Assembly: GCA_027575765.1 (NCBI GenBank)
Contig: JANBPT010000303.1
Span: forward strand, 1 to 46,271
Source of the DNA: Tieghemiomyces parasiticus
Taxonomy: Eukaryota > Kickxellomycota > Dimargaritomycetes > Dimargaritales > Dimargaritaceae
Direction of reading: 5' to 3'
DNA: 46,271 bases
In this document: positions 31,865-43,500 of the stretch, piece by piece
Layout: the number at the start of each line of letters is the position of its first letter
How positions within the stretch are numbered: the first letter of the stretch is position 1
Translations under genes and position numbers: made by a program
Notes under the pieces: generated by a model
The model's input: the letters and a program-made list of their open reading frames with translations, nothing else
Told to the model about the DNA's origin: nothing
Database searches by the model: none

Positions 31865-32301
31865 ATGTCTCCAATACCTCCCTCATACTCGGAACTGTCA
31901 TTTAAAATTTCGTACCCCCAGCATACATTAGGCTCTTCCGCAGGCATTAACCACTGTACGTAGAAAATTGCTGCCGAGTCATCCCAACGCCATCTGCAAA
32001 CTTTTGATACCCTACTGGTCAATGGCCTTCAGGGGAGTCTATAGTTTCGATTCAAGTGCATCAAACTAAGATTCGGTTGTCGCAGCCTCATGATATATTC
32101 CAATCACTGGCTGCCAGCACCCACTACCTCGGTATTTGTAAGTACGACTCAGAGCCACTGGAATAGTATCACTCCGTTCACGATGATCTGGGCAAACGAT
32201 CCATACCAAAATCCATTCAAATGGTGCGAATAAGTAGTCGTATGCCAACAGCGGACAAAACTGGTTACCCAAGGCATTTACGTTCATCAGTGTCAGTATA
32301 A
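31865..32301 (+). CDS. Candidate small spliced gene, hypothetical
   Basis: About 83 bases after the TATATAAA box, an ATG (31865) opens 30 codons to a donor GTACGT (31956). The next acceptor, CCTTCAG, resumes in frame at 32033. That exon either runs to a stop at 32166 (74 aa in all) or is cut at GTAAGT (32138) and joined to 32252-32301 (acceptor CAACAG, stop at 32299-32301). The product starts MSPIPPSYSELSFK and contains WESIVSIQVHQTKIRL. I recognise no domain. Third-position GC bias is weak compared with the neighbours, and frames of this length occur by chance, so the promoter and splice sites are the main support. Confidence 0.2.
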
Positions 32302-32588
32302 TTCAAAGACAGACACAATTGGCTGAGATGAGGGTTTTGTTATTAACGTGGGGTGGGTATGTGTACAATATGATACGGCTATATATATGTGCGAGGGGGA
32401 TATGCATAGAAGTGGCGAAAGGCTTGCATGGGTGAGCCGATGTCGAGACTAGGATAAGTTGAGCAGTAACTTAGCGCGGCGAACAGTAGTTATTCAGCCG
32501 CCCGGGTAGTGATACGCTCAGAGAAGGACGGGGAAGCATTAAAAATACAAGTCAACATAATACCACGACGGCAAACTGGCTGATCCGC
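32302..32588. other. 3' flank of the forkhead gene
   Basis: AT-richer spacer that should hold the 3' UTR of the minus-strand forkhead gene and the end of any plus-strand transcript from 31.8 kb. An ATATATAT element lies at about 32380. Nothing else is seen. Confidence 0.4.
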
Positions 32589-34313
32589 TTAAAATGCACC
32601 CATGAACAGATTTACGTCAGAGCCATTGCCGAAGGTCTCCGCGGCAATGATATTCCAGTTGGCACCGCTCAAGAGCTCATCGAAGACACTTTCGTTAAGG
32701 ATCGGACCGCCGTCGCCAGCAGTCGCGAGGATAGGGTCGGTGCAGGCCGCGGTAAACTCATTGCGATGGGTAGTGGATGAGGATGTAGGCAGTTGGGAAG
32801 AAACCGCCAGGTCGAGGCCGCTCACGTCGTCGAACCCGAGGTTCACGTGGAGAGCAGCCGGGTTCACCGCCGGCACGGAGATGTGAGGGGTGCCAGGGTT
32901 GCTTGAGCCTTGGGTCGGGATGGTCGAAGGGACGCTAAAAGGCACCTTTGCGAAATTGCCGTTAGGCCGACCGGCCGGGGTGGGGGTAGAAATAGACCCG
33001 GTCGACACGGCATCATAGGGACTACGGAAGGGGGAGAACGATTCGTTGATATAGGCAGCCTGCTGGGCAAAGTGCGAGACGCTGGGTGAGACGGGTACGG
33101 ACATCATAGGATTCGAGGTGAACGGGTACATCGGTGAGGTGGGGGAGAGCATCGAGTCCTCGGCAACCGTGGTGACGGATGCAGCAGGCGAGGGAAAGGC
33201 AGCCAGATTATCCCAGCCAGCGAATAGGTTTGCCGGGAGCGGGGCGTCGGACCGCCCGGGAGTAAAGAGCTGAGACAGGGCATCGGAGTTGAGGCCGAGC
33301 AGTTGCGACTGGGCATAAGCGGCGCCCAATGCAGCCGGCAGGGCGGCGTCATGGAGAATGGTCGGATCAGCCATCAGGTTGGATGAAGAGAGGGCCAATT
33401 GCGCGGCCGCGCTAGGCGGGGTGAGCGCGGGGGTGGCAGTGGTGGGAATCGGCGAGGGGTCTGGGACCTGCGACGGGGTCGGGTGGGGTGTGACCAGTGG
33501 GATTTCGGAAGTCTTGGTGCGCTTGGCGGAGGCTCTCTTCACCAAGCCAGTGGGAACGCTGATCTTGCGAACAGGAGTGGCCTCGTCGGGGGTCTCGAGC
33601 TGAGCCACGGAGCGGGAGCGCTTGGTGCTACGCGAAGTCGGCGTGGGCGTCGCGGTGACGGCGTTCTCGTTGTGGAGAGAAGCATTGGCGGAGGCCGAGC
33701 GGGAGAGCTTGACGACGCTAGTCGCCTTACGGGGTTGGTTACCCCGGGCCTTGCGGAACACACCGTTGTCGAAACAGTTGAGAAAGGCAGCGTCGATGGT
33801 CCAGAAGGAACCCTTTCCGGGCTCCTTGTCTGTGCGGGCGACCTTGACGAAGCACTTGTTCAGCGACAGGTTGTGACGAATGGAGTTTTGCCAGCCGGCG
33901 TCGCGGCCCTGGTAATAGGGGTGGTTCTCCACGATCCACTTGTACACGCTGCTAAGCGTCATTTTACGCTCGGGCGAGGCAAGGATAGCCTGAGCGATCA
34001 GGGAGGCGTACGAGAAGTTGGGCTTGACGCTGGGGTCAGTCGGGGCCGGCGAGTAGACGGGAGTGCCGCAGGCGGCGAGCACGTCGGCAGCGGTAGGCGT
34101 GTTGAACACGACAGGGGTGCTGGGCGGGGAAGAATCGGAACCAATGGGCAGAGGGCTGGGTGGCGAGGTGACAGCTGAGGCGCAGGGCGTGAGGGCGGCG
34201 GCGGAAGTGGTCATGGGAGTGTACGTGTGGCAGCGTGTCAGCTCGGGCGTGGCCAAGGAGGCTAGTGCGGCATGCACGTCGCTAGCAGAGACGGGAAGGC
34301 AGTAGGAGTCCAT
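32589..34313 (-). CDS. Forkhead (winged-helix) transcription factor
   Basis: Single exon, 574 aa. The start at 34313 is the first true ATG (gtcaacATGG); the frame is open further upstream but without an ATG. The forkhead DNA-binding domain spans about 97-187: [31 protein letters not shown], then the recognition helix [18 protein letters not shown] and the wing GKGSFWTID. Basic patches after it (STKRSRS and KRASAKRTK) are likely nuclear signals. The rest is Ser/Thr/Pro/Ala-rich, probably activation or regulatory regions, with scattered SP/TP sites. No FHA domain is present, so it is closer to the Hcm1/Sep1/Mei4 class than to Fkh1/Fkh2 or Fhl1. Those factors control cell-cycle or meiotic genes, but the target here is not known. 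It is convergent with the elongase across 3.7 kb. Confidence 0.92.
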   Translation of the reverse strand: MDSYCLPVSASDVHAALASLATPELTRCHTYTPMTTSAAALTPCASAVTSPPSPLPIGSDSSPPSTPVVFNTPTAADVLAACGTPVYSPAPTDPSVKPNFSYASLIAQAILASPERKMTLSSVYKWIVENHPYYQGRDAGWQNSIRHNLSLNKCFVKVARTDKEPGKGSFWTIDAAFLNCFDNGVFRKARGNQPRKATSVVKLSRSASANASLHNENAVTATPTPTSRSTKRSRSVAQLETPDEATPVRKISVPTGLVKRASAKRTKTSEIPLVTPHPTPSQVPDPSPIPTTATPALTPPSAAAQLALSSSNLMADPTILHDAALPAALGAAYAQSQLLGLNSDALSQLFTPGRSDAPLPANLFAGWDNLAAFPSPAASVTTVAEDSMLSPTSPMYPFTSNPMMSVPVSPSVSHFAQQAAYINESFSPFRSPYDAVSTGSISTPTPAGRPNGNFAKVPFSVPSTIPTQGSSNPGTPHISVPAVNPAALHVNLGFDDVSGLDLAVSSQLPTSSSTTHRNEFTAACTDPILATAGDGGPILNESVFDELLSGANWNIIAAETFGNGSDVNLFMGAF

Positions 34314-35330
34314 GTTGACAATGATAGAAGGGCTAGCGGGAAGAGACAACAGGGGACAGATCAAAGTCGGGCTGGAACAGTGTAGCCTGTCAAGTACGGT
34401 CTGCGGAAGCTGGCGGGGCTAGGTCGACAGGAGCGGGCAGATGGATGCACGGACGCAGGATAGAAAGGGGTCGGGTGGTAGGCGGGACAACGTTGCTCAG
34501 TGTGTCTGGCCGAGGAGATGGGGGGGAGGTGGCGTTCTCTAAGGGGTGGGTATGGAGGGGCGCTTAGTTCGGTTCAGGTGCTTGAGCTAGGAGTCGTGGT
34601 CAGGTGAGGAGATCGGCGCAGATGAGGAGGAGCGTCACAGAGCGGAGTTTGAACGGCCAAGCGCGGGAGGGGTACTTGTGCAACGGCGAGGGGAGACTAG
34701 TGCGACGGAGCTGAAGGGTGAGGAGTTGAAACTAACAAGGAGTTGGGATCGGTTTTGAAAATGGGGGCGGGGCATACAACGCTGGGTATGAAGCGTGGTG
34801 GGTCGGTCAGCGGGGGCGAGATAACTAAGGTACAAGGGTAGAGTATTCGTGAGCGTATGTGCCAGGCGACCAAGTAAGAAATAATTTGGTAGGAGGGAAG
34901 AGAAGAAGGTAAACGTGCGGCGAGACGTTAGAGGCTGGATAGTAAGCGCTAGTGGAGCGTGCGGGTAGAGCAAGATGATGCGAAATTAATGCGAATGAAG
35001 TGCGTGGAATAGACGAGCAGGTTTAAAAAGTACAAGGGCATAGGTTTAAGAGGGGCGGGGCTGGGTAGCGTAGGTAAGGTGTTCGGGTAGCGAGTGGTGG
35101 GGTGGAAGGCAAGGTGTCAAATGCAGAAGGGGTATATGGGCAAGGAGACGGGAGACGTAATTTACGGATCGGGTCGATAGGTGGTTGTAGGCTGGGACGG
35201 ATGCCCGTGTATTTATATGCGAAAGGGCAGTGGATGGTATTTGGTATAGGGGGGAAGCTAGTCCATTGAGGGATCTAGCGGTGCTCTCTGGAAAGCCGTT
35301 GGTATCGACGCCTGTGAGTGGGTCATTACC
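34314..35330 (-). promoter_or_regulatory. Long pyrimidine-rich leader/promoter of the forkhead gene
   Basis: On the minus strand this kilobase is strongly C/T-rich up to the start codon. A TATAAAT (plus positions about 35212-35218) could set a transcription start roughly 870 bases upstream of the ATG, implying a long 5' UTR with several small upstream frames. Such leaders are common for regulatory genes in fungi; the exact start is inferred. Confidence 0.4.
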
Positions 35331-37120
35331 CCCCCCGCCCTGTTTCCTCACCGTTTAAAGGGAATAGGCAGGTGGGGTTGCGGGACCAGGGGCCAGCGAG
35401 TGCGAGCGAGGGGCAAAGGCGATCGCAAGAGGCCTTTTTTCTTTTCTTGTTCACAGAGTGTTTTACAGGGATGGGGGAGGGTGGTTATTGCGAGGACGGC
35501 GGGGAGGGAGAATGAGAGGCTAATGGAGGGAGGGGGGGCTGACTTGAACCGTCCCCTGGACCGTTTATTATTGGCGGTGTTTTAAAGTCCGCTTCCTTTG
35601 CAGGTGGAGGCCCCTGATTAGGGCCCTTCCGTATTGGTTGCTGGCTATAATTTGGGGGATTGATTATATGCGCATTAGCCTGGCACCCCTATCCATCTAT
35701 CCGCAAATTCCACAATCCAGACCCAAAGCCGGGCCTTGGCCGACCGGGGGATGTGTAGACCGACGAGGTTTAGGCAGCCCAGCGGATTCCTTGAGTTTCC
35801 CTCCTTTCGAACCCTACCCCAAAACTACACACCCTGTTTTGTTTTTTTACTTTTTTTCGCCCTCATTCCCCGTTCTCTCTTTCTTAACGCCAATCCAAAT
35901 CTGTCTCCATACGCCCAATCCACCCTCATTTCGTATTGGTTCTACCTTGGCTCCCGACGAAAGATTATCCTGCTGGGCGACTGGATGCCCTTGGGGATGC
36001 GCTCAAGCCTTACCCGTTGCCAACTATAAACCTGGGGCTTCACACTTCGTTGGAGCCACGCTTGTTTTGATTTGACCCGCTTTTGTTTACTCACAGCCCG
36101 TACTGCTTCGCTTTCCCAACTGCCGCTCCCTTTTGAAACGTTCTGGGGTAAGCAATTCAACAGCGAGGGGGAACTGGTTGCTGTGTTCGGGCCCTTCCAT
36201 CTGTGCATGAACTCCCCCCTCTCGTAGTTGCCTACCGCCCCATGAGCCCGACACCTCCTGTCCCCGGCCCCACCTTCTCGCCGCCTTCCTTGCCCAAGTC
36301 CCCATTTGCAATGCACTCTACTGGACAACGATCACCTCTACACCACCTAGTGCGCACTATTCTTGGTTACCACTCAGAGGCCATTTGGCGGCTACCTGTA
36401 TCCCTGCTTGGACCCTGGCGATTGGTGCTGCTCAGTCCCTCACCTAGGCCTTGCACGACCCTAGCATATATTTTTTTCTGTAAAAAAAGATCACCTTGGG
36501 CTGAAGTGGCCAGTCTTCGTCCTGTGCCATCATCGCTGGGGTGCTATCGGCGTATCGTCCTCCCCTTGACCGATGCATTGGCCCGACCACAGCTTTTATC
36601 ACCCGCCCCCCGTCCGCTCCCCTCAGCTACCCGCTCGTTCACTTTGCGCAATTCAAAGCGATGACCCTGACCTGCTAAGGAGCTGTGTGCTCACCGGTTC
36701 CTACTCTTCTCCCCCAGAATCCTGCCCCTAGTTACTTGCCCCTCCGGCTTCACACTGGGGAGGGCCGTTCTCTCCTGCCCTGCGCCCTATGGCCGGGTGA
36801 GCTAGACGGGCGACTGGCAAGTTAAGGCGTTGGGATGGCAGCTGGGCCAAATTGCGGAAGGGAGGGGGCGATTTCCTTATGTGGAGACCATACTAGCATC
36901 CCAGCTTCGTTGATCCTGTCGGATAGCCCGGGCGGTCGGTCACCCCGTCCATCCGCCCCGTTCCTACCTTGGCCTTACAATTCAAACTCCGCCACCATCA
37001 AGTTGGCTGTGCTTGGTTATTTGCTTTACGGTGGCGACCATCTGGCTTAGGTGTCCCCTGCTTTACTCGGTTGAAAGCCAAGTTGCTTATCCTGTTACCT
37101 CGCCTTCCTCCCCCTCGTCT
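35331..37120. other. Intergenic region with plus-strand pyrimidine bias, no gene seen
   Basis: Plus-strand C/T-rich segments at about 35800-36130 and 36200-36780 alternate with mixed sequence. Short frames are Pro/Ser-rich by composition and have no domain. It may hold a distal promoter of a plus-strand transcript unit or of the forkhead gene. Confidence 0.4.
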
Positions 37121-37140
37121 ACCATGGTTGCAATTAAGGT
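37121..37140 (+). other. Start-codon plus splice-donor motif, copy 1
   Basis: ACCATGGTTGCAATTAAGGT: an ATG in strong context, four further codons (Val-Ala-Ile-Lys) and then GTGAAC, which could be a donor. It is preceded by a pyrimidine-rich tract. Copy 2 at 40580 differs at one base in 20. It could be a five-codon first exon or a chance repeat. Confidence 0.25.
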
Positions 37141-40100
37141 GAACCCATTTTACCCCCATTAATGGAGGGTCAGTGGCCACCAGTTGTCGCTCCTGCTCGT
37201 GGCCACTTTGCCCTTACAACGCATCGCAGCACAGCGCAGCCGATCGGTCTACTGTGGGCGGTGGGTCTGGCGTTCTCAATACCCATCATAGATATCCCCC
37301 ACCCCCACACACCCTTGCACTGGCGCACTCCGCCGATTAGCCCCCAGTCGCTATTCGTCTGCGACACTGACCTCGAGTGTCAGCAATGCATTAACGAATC
37401 GCTAGATATCCATCTTGGGCTGGCACAATGTGGAACCCTACCTTCGCCCAGCGGAATGCCAGTAGCGAGTTCAGTCGGGCTCTCACCTTCTCTCTGGGGC
37501 TGCTCGTTTCCCCCTCCCCCCACCCGCCCCTCTATACAATCCTGAACTCGTGGGGATCTCGGCCACTGCGACTAGGATGGACCTACCAATGCTAGTTTAC
37601 TTTTATACGCACGTCTTAGCTACTAATAATACTAGTGCCTTGCAGTGGAGATTGACTCTCCATCCCGCCCATCATTCGTCCACCTCTGGGACGCCGCTTC
37701 GGGAGGCGGAGGAGCACATCTCTGGTCGGCACTGTGGGTACGCGGCCGTAGGATATGCCATCCTCCCACAAGGCTGTCGAACGACGTCACCGACCACCCG
37801 GGTTATCATACACGATACCTGATGGTTGGAGTTATCGTGACGGGCGCCGCATCGAGGCGATTAGGTAGGCCCTGGAACCTACTCGCCGCTGAATCCGGAT
37901 GGTGCCGCGGGCCGCCCATTTATCTGCGAATAACCACCCTTGGCCCAGACATCCACTGCACGGCCCGCTCACTAGGCTGCGACCCCTCCTACAGATAATT
38001 ACTTGTGGAATGCACGGAGTGCCGACTAGTACGAGGGATGGTGACAGTACCCGTTCCCCCAGCAACTGGACCAGTGGCTGGCCCGTTACTAGCGTGAGAA
38101 CCGGCGCTAAGGGGATAAGGGGGGTGGCAGAGAGGGGTTAGCCATCTGACAATAGCTGCAGTGCAGGGGAATGTCGCCCAACGTGTGCATGCTGGCGGTC
38201 TGGCAATATCCTATCCGACCCCTGGCCCGGGCTTCGTCGCACAGTCTACTACCAAGCGATTCGTGGGTGTGGGATTGGTATCGTAGTATCGGAGTCAAAT
38301 AGACGCACCCCCCCCCTACGCTGCCAGTACCAGTGATATTCCACTTATAAATCTACACGAAGGAGGGTGTGTACGAGTGATGTGCGGAGGAGTTGGGCGG
38401 CGACAAGCGGACGCGATTGGGTGTGACCAGTTTGGAAGCTACCGGTTACTGAATCTCAGTCGAAACCCGGCTACGTTGGTCTGCTCAAGCCTGGCAGCTG
38501 CCAAGGTGTAGATGGGCCCAATACCGCCTACTAGATGTGCCAGGCCGTGCGGAGGGAGGAGGAGGAGGGAGGGGGCAGTGGCGAACCAGCCTCAGTCACT
38601 CAGGACCTATTCAAACATCTAACCAGCATGGTTCTGTTTGGAACGACGACATCCCCCGCCTCCGAATTCGAGGCCCTGGCTGACGCCACGGGCGGCACAA
38701 GTCATATGGCCAAGGGTGCACTTAAGTGTAGCCGGGCCGGGCTCGTTTCATCACGGCGTTCACTTAGTCGATACCTAGACCCGCCCTCTTCCCAACGCTA
38801 ATCGTCCAGTTGCCAATGCGACCAGCCCACGCAGCAGCAGAGAGGGGCGATGGTGTCTGGGTTGATTTGGGCAAAGCCTCCCCCCTTTTCCTCCTGCGGA
38901 GGGTGGGCGGAAGGAGATGCGGCACACATGGCCAGGCCAGTGTGAAATTGGCAGGTAGCCACCTAGCCATTGAGTTACTCGACAGTCCGATAAGCCTGGG
39001 TTCGAGTTTGCCTGCCAACGAGAGCCACTGTTCAAACTGACAGCACTGAGCGGAAGTCAGGGACTCTCTCAGACACCCATCATTTCGCCTGTTCCTTGTG
39101 CGAAGCGTAGCGTTATTGACCCAGAAAGAGCTGGCTGTAGCACGGTCGGGCCAGGGAGCCTGGCGAGAGAGTGTGTGTGCACAAACGACGCCTTACTTTC
39201 CCAACCTCCATCTGCTTACTACTACGGCCCACCCTGCCACGCCCTTCTGTTGCCCTCTGGCCTACCGCTGGCTTCCTAGTGCCAGGGGACCGGCCAAGGG
39301 GAGGTGAGGGGCCATACCTTGAAGACCACCAGCGGTGAATGACAGGTGGTCCCAACTCACCACGCAGTCCAGCCCTCTGTAGTGGAGGGTTCGAATGGAG
39401 CTGACCGAGGCTTGTACACCCTCTCCCGTTCTGACTGACTGCACCCGTACCATTCTCTCACCTTTAATTTCGCCCGATGGCGTCCACCACCGTAACCACC
39501 CCTGTACTCTCACCTCCCCCCCTTCAATCAGTCGTTGTGACCGGCCAGCAATTCATCCCGCATGTTCCTTGGCCCGAGTCGACGGCACTTGTCACCCGCA
39601 TCGCTCCCACTCACCGCTGCAGAGGGAGGGAGGGGGGCAGAGAAGTGGAGGCCAGGCCGTGACGGCTCTTCGTTTACGTCTGGTGGCCGAACTACTCAGC
39701 CGCCTCCTTGGCCACATGGGCACTCTTCTGCACACCCTCGGATTCTCTCCTTAGGTTGAGAGAAGGTGAGGGGGAGGGCGGGGGGGGGAGAGGCTCACTC
39801 TTTGAGCGTCTCGCTCTCTCCTTTGGTATGAAATATCCGTCGGTCACTACCTTTACTCCCCCTCTCTCCTTTAGCCGCGAAGCATGCATCACTTACTTTC
39901 GACAGGCCGCGCCTTCACTTGGGACATGGACAGGAATTCACCCATTTGGTAGCCTCCTCCCTCACCCTGTATCTTGTGCAGCGTTGATAGGCCCTACCGG
40001 GCATCACCAGCCTCTGTGCTAGGGTCCACCGGCCGACAACTCGACCCGAAACCCACTCGATCCCGTGTAACGGCAACGGGTGGTTCGGAGGCCTTAGGGT

Positions 40101-40579
40101 CGGAGTTTCATTTATGGCACTCTGGCCCTTACCGGTTTGAATCCCTCTATCCCCGCCCACCCACTTCTCCACTCGACCCATCGGTTGCTGAAAAGTGGGT
40201 GATCTAGGAAGTCAAAGAGAAATATACACGGGATCGGCCACCCTCCCCCTCCGCACCTGGCACTGCACCTTGACGGCTGCTGATTTCTATTTGGCGCTTG
40301 CCTCTATTCTAGTTGGCCGCGACTTGCTTAGGGCCGACCTGAAAAATCAATGGCCCGTTTTCGTATAGGGCTTCTCTGCCACGGCTTGGCCCCCTAACGT
40401 GATAGAAAGCAGGCTACGCAAGCCACCGTTCCTTTAGTCGTCCACAACGTGGGTTGCTGATCCCTGTCCGATGCACACATGTTTCGGTCAGCCCCCCCCC
40501 TCCCGACGTTAGTTTTTTTTTACCGCCTCCCTAGTACACCTCCCTCCTCCCGATCCTCATTTATGTCGTCCAAGTAGGC
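37141..40579. other. Intergenic region, no supported gene
   Basis: About 3.4 kb without a convincing frame, domain or RNA gene. It contains a GGA-rich run at 38551-38573 and a second G-quadruplex-type cluster at 39768-39790. Two tRNA-like fragments (38950-39016, 40125-40160) fail to fold as tRNAs. A frame from an acceptor-like CTTGCAG at 37645 reads 117 codons but matches nothing I know. Confidence 0.45.
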
Positions 40580-40599
40580 ACCATGGTTGTAATTAAGGT
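40580..40599 (+). other. Start-codon plus splice-donor motif, copy 2
   Basis: ACCATGGTTGTAATTAAGGT, reading Met-Val-Val-Ile-Lys then GTATGG, a better donor than that of copy 1. The preceding 60 bases are again C/T-rich. Nothing recognisable follows in frame within the next kilobase. Confidence 0.25.
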
Positions 40600-43500
40600 A
40601 TGGGCTAACGCCAGGTTTACCGCCCAACCCTCACTCCATCCTTGCTACGAAACAATACACCGACTGGCTTGTCAATTTCAATTCCAGCTACATGGTCTGA
40701 GAAACGTGACGTTGGCGTGGCTTTGAAATCGGCATTCTACCCCACTGCTCTCGCTACCTTGCCTCCCTTCCTTCACCCCCCCCATCCGCCCCCTTCATAA
40801 TAAATACCGACTATATTAATGGTTTAGTCCGCCATGCAGATATACTGCCGGTAACACTCCCACCCACCCCCACATCAGGACGACGCAGGGACGTCGCCTA
40901 GGCAGCCGTTACGGCTTCGCTGCAATATAGCTGAGCTTTTGTCCGAGACCGCTGGTAGACCTTTTTGCTTCGGTGGCAGTGCGACTACCTCCCCTGTATT
41001 TTTTCATCCGACGCTGGTATACCTCCCATGATTCTAAAGGCCATTCGCTGTGCTACACCCAATCACCTGGCTCGACCGAAAGGGGAGGAGAAGGGCAAGG
41101 CTTGCTTCATAGTATCTCTCCCCTCCCCTCCTAAGTTGCTTAGATTTATTACATGTGGTGGCCCCAGTAACGTAGCAAAGGCCACGGTCGGTTCCAGGCG
41201 TTAGCATCTGGCTTGCGTCAGCGTTGGCGTCGATCGTTACGAAAGAGGTTAACAGAGCGAGATTACCTACAGAGGACGGAGAGAGAGAAGGAAGGACACA
41301 TAGTAACACCGTGTTCCGTGTCTCGCTCGCCCCCATTGTGCCTGTCAAATTGGTATAGCTCTCTTTGGCACAATTCTATCGGGTGGCTAACTGGCCGGGT
41401 GAAGATCTAGAAGTTATTGGTCATCAGGGCCGAATGATGCGGTCCCACCCCCCTTTCACGATTCGACCGTCGGATACTAATTACGTGACCATGTGTAAAG
41501 GAGGAAAGGTGCACTAAAACTTGTTCTGGATAATACAGGTCTACGTCACGACCATCGGCAGGATAGGCGGGGATAGGGAGGGGAGTATGAGGATGAAGGG
41601 AGAAGGCGACTGGTAGAGGGGAGACGGGGCTTATGGGGCGCACTGGGGCAGGAAGCCATACGGGCTCTATGGGGTTGTCGACAAAGGTGGGTAGCCGGTT
41701 CCGGCCGAGTAAATCAGGGTTCGTCGGTCCTTGTGCTCCGTGATAGCTAACTAGGCCGTTGGAGACGGCGGTGCAGAACAGGTTTGCGCTAGGTCCTAGT
41801 CGACTCCCCTTCTCTACTGTGTCTATCGCCTCGCCAAAGTTCTTTGCACCGGTTCAGCCCCAGCATATGTAGGGGATATCGGGTTGGTCTTTGACTTGCT
41901 TGGTCGCTGCCCCCACTATCGGCCAAGCTGGCCGTGGCTACGGGGGATTCCCTAATGAGGAGAAAACGCCGAACCGAGGCTGGAGGCTAGGCTGAGATGC
42001 ACTTAACGTCTCACAATTTACCCAGCCTCCCCCCTTCTCAGCTACTGAACCAGTCCGAGCTAAATCATGGCAACGATCAGCACCAGTAGATTCCGCCTAG
42101 AGACTCTGGCCTCACCCTCACAGTCGCCACATATGTGAAATAAGTAACCCCGCAAGCATTCATTGGCCAGCCTCGCCTGCTCCCTCTCTCTCTCTCTCAG
42201 TTAGCTAGCCCAGTCTCATCCGGCCCTAGAGACCCAAGCTGACCTCCCCCCTCCATTCCCACCCAAAGCCTCGGGCTCCCTTCAGCCCGTCTGTCCGCTA
42301 CGATTGAGTTGCATGTCACGCCGCTCTAGTTCTGGCCATCCAAGCCGTCAACGTTACTGAAGGACAGGGCTTTGTGCGGACACTAATGTGAAGGGAAAGA
42401 GAAGTGTCGGTCGATTTCCAAGCCTAGACAATCGCTGTCAGAGCCTGGTGTGGAGAGTCACATTGCTTCTAAACAACGCACGCCCATCCGCTACTGAACG
42501 TCCAGGACTTACTTAGATTCGGTGTCGTCCAATATGCGCTGCCTCATTACAACTTTTTTATTGAGGGGGAGGAGGAGGAGGTCGCCGTGGGACTGCAACC
42601 GCCAAGCTGCCTTCCGTCGGAAAACCATTGTTGAAGACGGAAGTATTGGCCATCCTTCACTGGTGGTTGCGTTTCACGGGCCACTGGTTGTCATGAGCAA
42701 TCCAACCGACCGCCTTTCGATTTATACCCTTGACTTGATATTTTATTATATACATATTTCAAACTCCGCCCGTCACGTAATCTTTTCCATGAGCCACCAG
42801 TGGTACAGCTAGGGGCCGAAGTAATGGCTTCAATTTTTGCACCGGTGGACGGCTGCCTATCGTAAATAGTTAAGGACATGGGTCGACTGGGAAGGCGGTG
42901 CGACCCAGACGAGCACCCGATTCGGCTGACCGCTCCGAGGTACGCCGGGCTCGCCCAGAAGGCCCAAGCTGAGCAGTGTGGTGGCGTCGGACTAACACAC
43001 CGCCTGGGCAGCTTTACCCCTCACTCCCCCCCTCCAGATGTTCTGACGGATGGTCCAAACTAGGGACGGTCCAAAAGGGAGAACCGACAATGGTCAGACG
43101 TGACAGTCAGCCCAGTCCACAAGCACCTGCCAATACCTTTACCTCCGCCCCTCCCATCCAGCTCCTCCGTTCGCTGTCTTCCTGATTCCCAAGCCTTCAC
43201 CGCCCGTGGTGGCACAGCGGCGACTTTCTCAGCCTTCTTCACAACGGATTATTTCGCCGGACGGCCTGTCCCATAAATTTACCCCACACCAGACCAGAAG
43301 GCCCATTAGCTTCATGAAATCACCCGGCTATCCTCTACATTGGCCTGCCTGGGCCCTTCTCTTAACAAGGTAGGTGGGTGGAAGGGGGGGAGAGAGTGAG
43401 AGCTCAGCTTGGCTATTCTAGTTTAGATTTAGCCACCTATATGTGGTGATAGGGGGATGGCGGATTGACATCTCCCTGCGGGTCCATACCGCACCCTTAC

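Noticed and set aside
31837..32287. Two aromatic-rich minus-strand frames (around VQWLMPAEEPN and EILNDSSEYEGG) that resemble the spacing of a BAH domain
   Set aside because: The resemblance is short. There is no splice site joining the two frames, third-position bias is absent, and the plus-strand reading with a TATA box and splice signals fits the region better.
33399..34178. Long plus-strand open frame opposite the forkhead gene
   Set aside because: Low-complexity Gly/Val/Arg product created by the codon bias of the forkhead gene on the other strand.
34314..34364. Extension of the forkhead start to 34364
   Set aside because: The upstream codon is TTG; the first ATG is at 34313 in a good context.
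37645..37998. 117-codon frame after an acceptor-like CTTGCAG, possibly joined to the MVAIK start at 37124
   Set aside because: Phase 0 would fit, but the product resembles nothing I know and the linking intron of about 500 bases has no supporting evidence.
38950..39016. tRNA-like segment: GGCAGGT pairs perfectly with GCCTGCC 54 bases later, with GGTTCGAGT in between
   Set aside because: The T arm cannot form a five-pair stem next to the acceptor strand, and there is no proper A box or anticodon arm.
40125..40165. GGTTTGAATCCC resembling a tRNA B box on the plus strand
   Set aside because: The flanking bases do not form a T stem, and no A box or acceptor stem is found upstream.
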